From an uncultured Bryobacteraceae bacterium (GTDB taxonomy: Bacteria; Acidobacteriota; Terriglobia; Bryobacterales; Bryobacteraceae): DNA of 5,723 bases. A program made the position numbers and the translations under genes. The stretch lies in NCBI GenBank assembly GCA_937921835.1, contig CAKZVG010000078.1, forward strand, positions 1-5,723, given 5' to 3'. Each line of letters opens with the position of its first letter. The first letter of the stretch is position 1. Under the pieces are notes generated by a model. It did no database searches, was not told the DNA's origin, and saw nothing but the letters and a program-made list of their open reading frames with translations. Of the stretch, positions 1 to 5,723 are shown piece by piece.

Positions 1-3000
1 CCGCCTACCTGCCGCACAGCGACACCATCCAGGAGATGAAGGTCGAGACCTCGAACTTCGACGCCTCGGTCGGACACACCACGGGCATCTATGTGACGAT
101 GATGACCAAGGCGGGCACCAACCAGTATCACGGCACGGCCACCGAACAGCACTGGCAGCAGCGCTGGCACGGCGCGCCGTTCTTTACCAAGCAGCTTTAC
201 TACCGCAATATCATGGCCGCCGAGGCGGCCGGCAACAAGGCGCTGGCCGACGAGCTGCGCAAGAAGGACAAGCAGGACTCGGGACGCTCTAACAACTGGG
301 CCGTTACCGTGGGCGGTCCGGTGTCGATTCCCAAGCTCTTCAGCGGCAAGGACCGGCTCTTCTTCTTCTTCAGCTACCAGGGCAACAAGGACTCGGTCAC
401 GGACCTGCCGACGCGGATCAACAATACCGTTCCGACGTTGGAGGACCGCGAAGGCAACTTCGCGCGCCATCTCGGCGTGGACGCCACGCGCTACCAGTTG
501 TACGACCCGCTCAGCGTGCGGCGGGACCCGGCGCGTCCCAACAACTTCATCCGCGACCCCATTCCGGGCAACATCATTCCCAGGGCGCGCATGATCAACC
601 CCGTCTACGACTGGTACGCCAAGCTCCTGCCCATCCCGAACAACGACTTCGACCCGCGCCGCGAACCGCTCAACAATTTCCTGTCGAGCGCGCCGCTGGT
701 GCGCGACTACAAAGCTTTCAGCAACCGCGTCGACTACCACCTTTCAAGCCGCCACCGGGTCTACGGCCGCTGGTCCTACAACGACTGGATCAACGAAGGC
801 GACGACTGGACCTACACCACGCTGAAGGGGCTGCACTCGCTGCGGCAGACGCGGACCAACCGGGGCGGAACCGCCGATTGGGTCTACACGGTGTCGTCGA
901 GCACGGTGCTTGACATCTCCTTCGCGGCCAACGACTACTACGAGGGCAGCCGGCCAGACGTGGCGATGCAGTTCAAGCCTTCCGACGTGGGCCTGCCGGC
1001 CTACCTGGACCAGAAAGCAGGCAGCCAGACCATCGTTCCGCAGATGAGTTTCGCTGGCTACCGCGGCATGGGCCGCGCCTATCCCTCGGTCACCCACTTC
1101 CGGACCTTGACCGGGAAGGCCGATCTCATGCATCTCCGCGGCAACCACAGCCTGCGCGCCGGCATGGACGTACGCGGGCAGTTCCGCACCGGCGGCGGCG
1201 GAGGGAACACGTCCGGCGCCTTTAGTTTCGACAACACCTTTACCCGCCGCAACGACGACACCCTGACGCCGGCGGGCAATCTGGCGCACAGTTGGGCCGC
1301 GTTTCTGATGGGATTGCCGAGCAGCATGGCGGTGGCGACCAATGACAGCTTCGCCCTGTTGAATCCCTACTATGGTTGGTACGTGCAGGACAACTGGCGC
1401 GTCACGCCCAAGCTGACCCTGAACCTCGGGCTGCGCCTGGAGTACGAACTCGGCCCGACGGAGCGCTTCAACCGGATGATCGGCAATTTCGATCCGCAGG
1501 CGAAGCTCCCGATCACCGACGCGGCCCAGGCGGCCTATGCGCGGGCAGCCATTCCGGAGTTGGCGGCGTCGAACTTCCGCGTTCTCGGCGGGTCGAAATA
1601 CGTGGGTGTGGCCGGCGCCTCGCGCCAGTTGTGGGGCAACGAGTTCATGTGGCTGCCGCGCCTGGCGGCGTCCTACCAGATCGCTCCGAAGACGGTGGTG
1701 CGGGCCGGCTATGGTCTCTTCTTCGACACTTTGAACGTGCTGAACGAGGGCCTCGACCAGACCGGCTTCAGCCGCACGACCTCCACCCTGCTGACCACCG
1801 ACTTCGGCGTCAACTGGCTGGCCGGCAATCCGCGCGCCGGCGTTTCGCCGCTCCGCGACCCGTTCCCGGTGCGGGCTAACGGCACCCGGTTCGACGAACC
1901 CACCCGCGACGCGCTGGGCCTGATGGCGCGCGTGGGACGCGGCTGGAATCCGCCCATCTACGACGTGAAACACGCCCGGCAGCAGCGGGTGCGGGTGGGC
2001 CTCCAGCGGCAGGTGGGCGAGAACCTGCTGATCGACGTGGCCTACGCGGGCGCTTTCTCCGACCGCGACTCGGTCACCCGTACGCTCTCGGCGCTGCCCG
2101 AGCAGTTCTGGGCCAGTGGCATGACGCGCGATAACGCGCTGGCCAGCAACATGAACGCCAACGTGACGAATCCCTTCCGGCTGGCCAATTTCGCCGCCCT
2201 GCAAACTTCCGATCCGCTGATTTACCAGGACATGTCCACGCTGGGGTTCTTCACCAGCGGAACCATCCGCAAGAATCAGCTTCTGCGGCCCTATCCCCAC
2301 ATGAACGGTCTCACCTCGCGGCTGGAGCCGCTCGGCCGGGTGCGCACGCACGCCATGGAGTTGCAGATCACCCGCCGCTTCGCCCAGGGTTTCAATCTCA
2401 ATTTCGGCTATACCAGGTTCCATGGCCGGGAAGCGATCCGCTTCTATGACGAGTTCTCGCCCGAGCCGTTCTGGGAGGAAACCAACGACGGGCGCCCGCA
2501 CCGCGTCACCGCCACCGGCATCTATGAGTTTCCGTTCGGCAAGGGGCGGCGGTTCGCCAACCACGGTTGGCTGAGTTGGGTCGTGGGAGGCTTCCAGGCG
2601 GCAGCCACCTACGAGTATCAGCCGGGACCGCTGCTCAACTGGGGGAACGTCTTCTACTACGGCGACGTGGCGAACATCAAGTCGGGCGAGCGGACGCTGG
2701 ACCGCTGGTTCAACACCGCCGACTTCGAGCGCGTCGCCGCCCGCACGCCGGCCGCGTTCCACCGCCGGGTGTTCCCCTACCGCATTAGCGGCCTGCGAGC
2801 CGATATGACCAACCAGTGGAACACCAACGTGCAGCGCGACTTCAACATCACCGAGAGGGTCAGGTTCCAGTTCCGCGTGGACGCGATCAACCTGCAAAAC
2901 CGCACCCAGTTCGCGGGACCGAACCTCACCCCCACGTCCACCGATTTCGGGCGCATCACCTCGCAAACCAACACCCGCAACCGCTTCATCCAGGTGCAGG

Positions 3001-3017
3001 GACGGCTGCGGTTCTAA
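1..3017 (+). CDS. Oar-like TonB-dependent receptor, 5'-truncated by the window edge
   Basis: This is an outer-membrane TonB-dependent receptor of the large Oar-like type. Such proteins take up substrates through a 22-stranded beta-barrel closed by a plug, powered by TonB-ExbBD. The frame is already open at the first base (codons start at position 3). The ATG at 36 is internal, because the residues before it (PHSDTIQE) belong to the conserved plug end that continues as MKVETSNFDASVGHTTG. The signal peptide, the carboxypeptidase-like N-terminal domain and most of the plug therefore lie upstream. About 1004 residues are visible. Family marks in order are RLFFFFSYQG near residue 118, a glycine-rich loop before NTSGAFSFDNTFT near 400, YVQDNWRVTPKLTLNLGLR near 460, AGYGLFFDT near 570, and a last strand RFIQVQGRLRF ending in the aromatic residue expected for Bam-dependent insertion. 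The family is secure. The ligand cannot be read from the sequence; glycans or peptides are only guesses. The frame is intact throughout, unlike the neighbouring oxidoreductase. Confidence 0.93.
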   Translation, partial: AYLPHSDTIQEMKVETSNFDASVGHTTGIYVTMMTKAGTNQYHGTATEQHWQQRWHGAPFFTKQLYYRNIMAAEAAGNKALADELRKKDKQDSGRSNNWAVTVGGPVSIPKLFSGKDRLFFFFSYQGNKDSVTDLPTRINNTVPTLEDREGNFARHLGVDATRYQLYDPLSVRRDPARPNNFIRDPIPGNIIPRARMINPVYDWYAKLLPIPNNDFDPRREPLNNFLSSAPLVRDYKAFSNRVDYHLSSRHRVYGRWSYNDWINEGDDWTYTTLKGLHSLRQTRTNRGGTADWVYTVSSSTVLDISFAANDYYEGSRPDVAMQFKPSDVGLPAYLDQKAGSQTIVPQMSFAGYRGMGRAYPSVTHFRTLTGKADLMHLRGNHSLRAGMDVRGQFRTGGGGGNTSGAFSFDNTFTRRNDDTLTPAGNLAHSWAAFLMGLPSSMAVATNDSFALLNPYYGWYVQDNWRVTPKLTLNLGLRLEYELGPTERFNRMIGNFDPQAKLPITDAAQAAYARAAIPELAASNFRVLGGSKYVGVAGASRQLWGNEFMWLPRLAASYQIAPKTVVRAGYGLFFDTLNVLNEGLDQTGFSRTTSTLLTTDFGVNWLAGNPRAGVSPLRDPFPVRANGTRFDEPTRDALGLMARVGRGWNPPIYDVKHARQQRVRVGLQRQVGENLLIDVAYAGAFSDRDSVTRTLSALPEQFWASGMTRDNALASNMNANVTNPFRLANFAALQTSDPLIYQDMSTLGFFTSGTIRKNQLLRPYPHMNGLTSRLEPLGRVRTHAMELQITRRFAQGFNLNFGYTRFHGREAIRFYDEFSPEPFWEETNDGRPHRVTATGIYEFPFGKGRRFANHGWLSWVVGGFQAAATYEYQPGPLLNWGNVFYYGDVANIKSGERTLDRWFNTADFERVAARTPAAFHRRVFPYRISGLRADMTNQWNTNVQRDFNITERVRFQFRVDAINLQNRTQFAGPNLTPTSTDFGRITSQTNTRNRFIQVQGRLRF

Positions 3018-3035
3018 GCCGGCCGGCGCCGGCGG
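3018..3035. terminator. GC-rich inverted repeat in the convergent gap, possible bidirectional terminator
   Basis: The whole 18-bp gap between two convergent stop codons is GC only. It contains GCCGGC at 3018-3023 and again at 3028-3033, which can pair as a 6-bp stem with a 4-base loop. It also contains a perfect 12-bp palindrome at 3022-3033. Its place between convergent genes fits a shared transcription stop. No T tract follows on either strand, so it is not a standard intrinsic terminator, and in GC-rich DNA such palindromes also arise by chance. Confidence 0.3.
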
Positions 3036-4218
3036 TCAGAGGTTCCACTGCTTGCGCCAGGCCACGCGGCGCTGCTCGAGATAGGAAATGTTGCAGATGT
3101 GGCAGGCCATGGCGGAGTAGTGCCCGGCCGTTTCGTCGCAGGCCGGCGGACGGCGGCTGCGCACGCACTCCAGCCAGTTGGCGACGTGCAGATCGGGCGT
3201 GCCGCGGGCGGTGATTTCGGGCGCGCCCTTTTCCGCCGGAATAAAACGGTAGCCATAGCGGAAGATGTGCAGACGCCCGCCCGTTCCCATGAATACGATG
3301 TCGGCATTCTCCCTGGCGATCGGGTCGGTGACGTTGGCCTCGAAGGTGACCAGCAGGCCCCCCGGTATTCGACGATCGCATTAATGTTGTCGGCCGTGTC
3401 GCGCCCGCCGCGCTCCAGGTAGATGCCGCCCATGCAACTGGCCGCCAGCGGCCGGTCCACCTTGAGGTACCAGTGGACGCCGTCCACCAGGTGAACGAAC
3501 AGACCGCCCATCTGCGCGTTGGTCGAATAGTCCCAGTAAACATAATGGTTGAACTAACGCCTGGGATCCCAGGGCGCCTTCCTCAGCCGCCCCTGGCAAA
3601 CATCCCAGTCCAATCCCGCCGGCTTGGTCTCCATGCCCGGCGGCGGGGGCTGGATGCGGTAGGCGAGATTGCCGTTCCAGATGGTCCGCACCATGGTGAC
3701 CCTGCCGATGCGGCCGCTGTCGATGAAGCGCTCCTTGGCCTCGATGAAGTGCGGGTAGCTGCGCTGCTGGGTCCCGGTTTGAAGAATGCGCCCGGCCTGC
3801 CGCACGGCACGGAAGATCTGGTGGCCCTCCATGGGATGCAGCGTGAGGGGTTTCTCGACAAAGAGATCCTTGCCCGCCTGGCAGGCGGCCACGGCGATTT
3901 CGCAATGCGCGTGGTCCCCCAGGTGGCGATGATCACCGCGTCGATGTCCTTGCGGTCGAGCAGACGGCGGTAGTCGGTGTATTTGTCCACTGCTGTGCCG
4001 GCGGTCTTCTCCGAGTGATCGCGCTGCGCGTCGTAGACGTCCGCCAGCGCCACCCACTGGATGTTGCCGGCCTGGTTGGCGCGCGAAATCAGGTACCGGC
4101 CGCGGCTGCCGCAGCCGATCACGCCCAGGCGAATGCGGCCGCCGGCCCCCAGGACCCTTCCGGTCGATGCCGCCGTCATGGCCCCGACGAATCCGCGGCG
4201 CGGAGTTGGCGTTGTCAT
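3036..4218 (-). pseudogene. Gfo/Idh/MocA family oxidoreductase with Tat-type signal, broken by two frameshifts and one in-frame stop
   Basis: This is a predicted NAD(P)-dependent oxidoreductase of the Gfo/Idh/MocA family, whose members act on sugars, inositols and related polyols. The start ATG at 4216-4218 is preceded by GGGGAG with 6-base spacing. Numbering the joined protein (about 394 aa): residues 7-12 are RRGFVG, a twin-arginine-like signal; RVLGA is at 21-25; the Rossmann loop GVIGCGSRG is at 32-40; EKP, with the usual catalytic lysine, is at 122-124; and LVDGVHWYL is at 244-252, giving the Asp/His pair of the substrate domain. The end is WRKQWNL then TGA at 3036-3038. The coding potential runs through three segments. 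Frame one covers residues 1-101. A -1 shift at the C run 3916-3920 leads to frame two, which has a TAG at 3554-3556 (codon 222). A second -1 shift at the C run 3358-3363 leads to frame three from residue 288. As written, translation leaves the true frame after about 101 residues, before EKP. Homology-like text continues across all three lesions, so the damage is recent or a sequencing artefact. The Tat call is moderate because the hydrophobic stretch is short. The substrate is unknown. Confidence 0.88.
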
Positions 4219-4224
4219 GGTGTG

Positions 4225-4230
4225 CTCCCC
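4225..4230 (-). promoter_or_regulatory. Ribosome binding site of the oxidoreductase gene
   Basis: GGGGAG on the minus strand lies 6 bases before the ATG at 4216-4218. It decides the start: the frame is open back to an ATG at 4315-4317, but the extra 33 residues are cysteine- and proline-rich, unlike a leader of this family, whereas starting here gives MTTPTPRRGF, a normal Tat-type N-terminus. Confidence 0.7.
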
Positions 4231-4301
4231 GATCACTGAAAGCGGCGATCCATCAAAGGTTATCTCAAAACAGCAGGGTGGACCGCCGTTGGAAGGGCAG
4301 G

Positions 4302-4315
4302 GTGGCCGGAGCCAC
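4302..4315 (-). other. Small hairpin in the gap between the DUF4832-like gene and the oxidoreductase gene
   Basis: On the minus strand the sequence reads GTGGC-TCCG-GCCAC, a 5-bp stem with a 4-base loop, 27 bases after the stop codon of the upstream gene. No T run follows. It could be a weak terminator or an mRNA stabilising or processing element, or it could be chance. No clear promoter was seen in the rest of the 124-bp gap (4219-4342), so joint transcription of the two genes is possible but not shown. Confidence 0.25.
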
Positions 4316-4342
4316 ACTCCCGGATTCCCGTGAGGAGGTCCT

Positions 4343-5723
4343 CTACCTCACCATCTTCAGGCGGGGATTGGCCAGGTCGAATGTGCCTTTCACACCGCGT
4401 GGCAGACGGAAGCGCAGGGTGGTTCGGGTCTGGAACGCCGTCTTGATCTCGAAGTCGATGCGGTGCTCCTGCCATTGCCCGGTAAGCGGAATCCGGGCTT
4501 CCCGGGAGACAAGGCGCCAGTCGTCGGCCAGCTCAAACTCGACGAATTGGCCGGGTGTCCCACGCACGCTGAACGCGAAGTGGTAGCGGCCCGGGTCGAG
4601 TTTGACGTCGGCGCCGAAGGTGTAGTTCAGGCTGGAGTCGTCGCCGAAATCGCCGGTTACGCGGATGGCGCGGCTGTCGCCGGGACCGTCGGCGAGGCTT
4701 TGTTTCTCCAGATCCTCGTTAGGCGTCCTCAGGATCCAGTAGCGCCAGGGATTGATGAGTTCGGTGTCGGGGTCGGGAGTCCACGGCGTCACGGCTGTCA
4801 CCGCGGGCAAGGGCGGGGCCTGCACCGCCCGCAGTTCCTCCGGCACTTTGTAATGAAGGCTGTCATCAAAAGCGGGACTGTCGAAGGCCACGTTGGTCAA
4901 AGAAACCTCCGGCGGCGGAGCGCCGATGCCGATGAAGCCCAGCGGGTGCCAGCCGCCCCGGAAGTAGTTTTCGATGGCAAACCGCGCGCTCGGCAGCATG
5001 CCGCCCTGACGATCCAGAATGGCCAGGGCGAGGATGTAGGAGCCCGGCGGGATGTCCGGCGGCAGCGTGGCGTGGCCTTCGCTCGAATGCGGCTCGGCGG
5101 GGCGGCGATAGGCGAACTCGCCGCTGTCCCAATCCTTGCCAGGCGACCATTGGCGGAGGTCCACGTTCTCCAGCGGGGCGGACCAGACCGGCTTTCTCGT
5201 CGCGGGATCCAGCAGCCCGGCGGCCACCGGCCAGTCGAGGTAAAAGGGGGCGCTGCCGGTGTTTCGCACGGTCAGCTTCACCGTCAGGATCTCTCCGGGC
5301 GGCACCGCCAGCGGATAACTGGCGGAATCGAGCACGAAGCGGTAGCCGAAGGCCTTTTGAAGCTCAGCGGCGCCGGCCAGGACCTCGGGGTTGGTGTCGT
5401 CATAGTTGCTGATCCAGCCCAGGTAGCTCGCGTGATAGCGGCGGATCTTGTCGAGCATGTAGCGGCGGTAGGCCGGCGTCGTCATCGTCTCATCGGGCGT
5501 GCGTCCAAAGGTCTCCGTTGGCTTCGCGCTCTCGCGTTGCTGCTGCCAGTTGTATTCCACCTCGCCTTCGATGGGAGCGTGTTCCCAGATATCGGGATAC
5601 ACATGCGTGGCCGCCCAGGGAAACTGATCCTTGGGTCCCCCGGGCGGTTCCCGGCTGAGATTGGCGAACGTGTCGTAGTAAATTCCGAAGCCGGCCCGCA
5701 TGAACTCCGCGTTCGTGTGCCGG
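4343..5723 (-). CDS. DUF4832-like protein with a C-terminal beta-sandwich region, 5'-truncated by the window edge
   Basis: The 459 visible residues are the C-terminal part of a larger protein. The frame is open through the window edge, and the ATG at 5699-5701 is probably internal, since RHTNAEF precedes it in frame and it opens straight into what looks like a core strand of a barrel (GFGIYYDTF). The first roughly 230 residues resemble DUF4832: an Asp-bearing strand, then PIEGEVEYNW, then a helical stretch with YHASYLGWISNYD, then AFGYRFVLDSASYP followed by VKLTVRNTGSAPFYLDWPV, which looks like a beta-sandwich with the usual N-G/T-G turn. The last 110 or so residues (IRVTGDFGDDSSLNYTF to TFDLANPRLKMVR) look like a jelly-roll fold of the carbohydrate-binding kind. 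The N-terminal domain and any signal peptide are outside the window. DUF4832 proteins have no settled function that I know of; architecture and the oxidoreductase neighbour suggest a carbohydrate role, which is inference. The DUF4832 call rests on recalled motifs, not a profile search. No frame break is visible, and the stop is TAG at 4343-4345. Confidence 0.72.
   Translation of the reverse strand, partial: RHTNAEFMRAGFGIYYDTFANLSREPPGGPKDQFPWAATHVYPDIWEHAPIEGEVEYNWQQQRESAKPTETFGRTPDETMTTPAYRRYMLDKIRRYHASYLGWISNYDDTNPEVLAGAAELQKAFGYRFVLDSASYPLAVPPGEILTVKLTVRNTGSAPFYLDWPVAAGLLDPATRKPVWSAPLENVDLRQWSPGKDWDSGEFAYRRPAEPHSSEGHATLPPDIPPGSYILALAILDRQGGMLPSARFAIENYFRGGWHPLGFIGIGAPPPEVSLTNVAFDSPAFDDSLHYKVPEELRAVQAPPLPAVTAVTPWTPDPDTELINPWRYWILRTPNEDLEKQSLADGPGDSRAIRVTGDFGDDSSLNYTFGADVKLDPGRYHFAFSVRGTPGQFVEFELADDWRLVSREARIPLTGQWQEHRIDFEIKTAFQTRTTLRFRLPRGVKGTFDLANPRLKMVR

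Noticed and set aside
36..38. ATG at 36 as the receptor start
   Set aside because: The frame is open upstream and the residues before it continue the conserved plug motif, so the gene begins outside the window.
357..371. TTC repeat as a microsatellite or phase-variation tract
   Set aside because: It encodes the phenylalanine run of RLFFFFSYQG, a normal motif of this receptor family, and trinucleotide changes would not shift the frame.
744..2966. A 740-codon open frame on the minus strand opposite the receptor gene
   Set aside because: It mirrors the receptor gene, which has clear family motifs on the plus strand. The antisense protein is rich in Arg, His, Gly and Val with no recognisable motif, as expected for the complement of a GC-rich gene.
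3554..3556. TAG read as pyrrolysine
   Set aside because: Nothing in the window supports pyrrolysine use, and the gene also has two frameshifts, so a disabling or erroneous stop is simpler.
3358..3920. Programmed -1 frameshifting at the two G runs as a way to make the full oxidoreductase
   Set aside because: Both runs would allow a -1 slip, but two such events plus read-through of a TAG in one gene is implausible, and this enzyme family is not known to use recoding.
3099..3973. Plus-strand open frames opposite the oxidoreductase (3099-3422 and 3473-3973)
   Set aside because: They are antisense to the coherent Gfo/Idh/MocA text and show no family motifs or ribosome binding site of note.
4219..4342. 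A sigma-70 type promoter in the gap before the oxidoreductase
   Set aside because: Partial matches such as TTGAGA and GATAAC occur on the minus strand, but none form a -35/-10 pair with proper spacing.

Overview
The window is GC-rich and holds three protein-coding loci, two of them cut by the window edges. The style of the proteins suggests a member of the Acidobacteriota, probably near Solibacter/Bryobacter. The reasons are an Oar-like TonB-dependent receptor of about 1000 visible residues, a secreted (Tat-type) Gfo/Idh/MocA oxidoreductase with the RVLGA...RIRLGVIGCG start common in that group, and a DUF4832-like protein. This placement is inferred from family resemblance only; no marker gene is present.

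Layout: positions 1-3017 (+) carry the 3' part of the receptor gene, whose start lies upstream of the window. After only 18 bp, which form a GC-rich palindrome, a convergent minus-strand locus begins. Positions 3036-4218 (-) encode the Gfo/Idh/MocA oxidoreductase, but its reading frame is broken in three places: a frameshift in a C run at 3916-3920 (+ strand), an in-frame TAG at 3554-3556 and a second frameshift in a C run at 3358-3363. When the three frames are joined, a coherent protein of about 394 residues appears, with a Rossmann motif, an EKP motif and a typical C-terminal domain. Further upstream on the same strand, after a 124-bp gap, positions 4343-5723 (-) hold the 3' part of a DUF4832-like gene with a C-terminal beta-sandwich region; its start is outside the window.

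How the genes may work together: the DUF4832-like protein and the exported oxidoreductase lie in tandem on one strand and could form a small transcription unit for carbohydrate or glycoside processing outside the cytoplasm. The receptor is on the opposite strand and is transcribed towards them, so it is not in the same operon, although it could import a related substrate. The functional link is inference. No RNA gene, CRISPR array, insertion sequence or phage element was seen. The broken oxidoreductase, which is either a recent pseudogene or a set of consensus errors at homopolymers, is the observation most worth checking.
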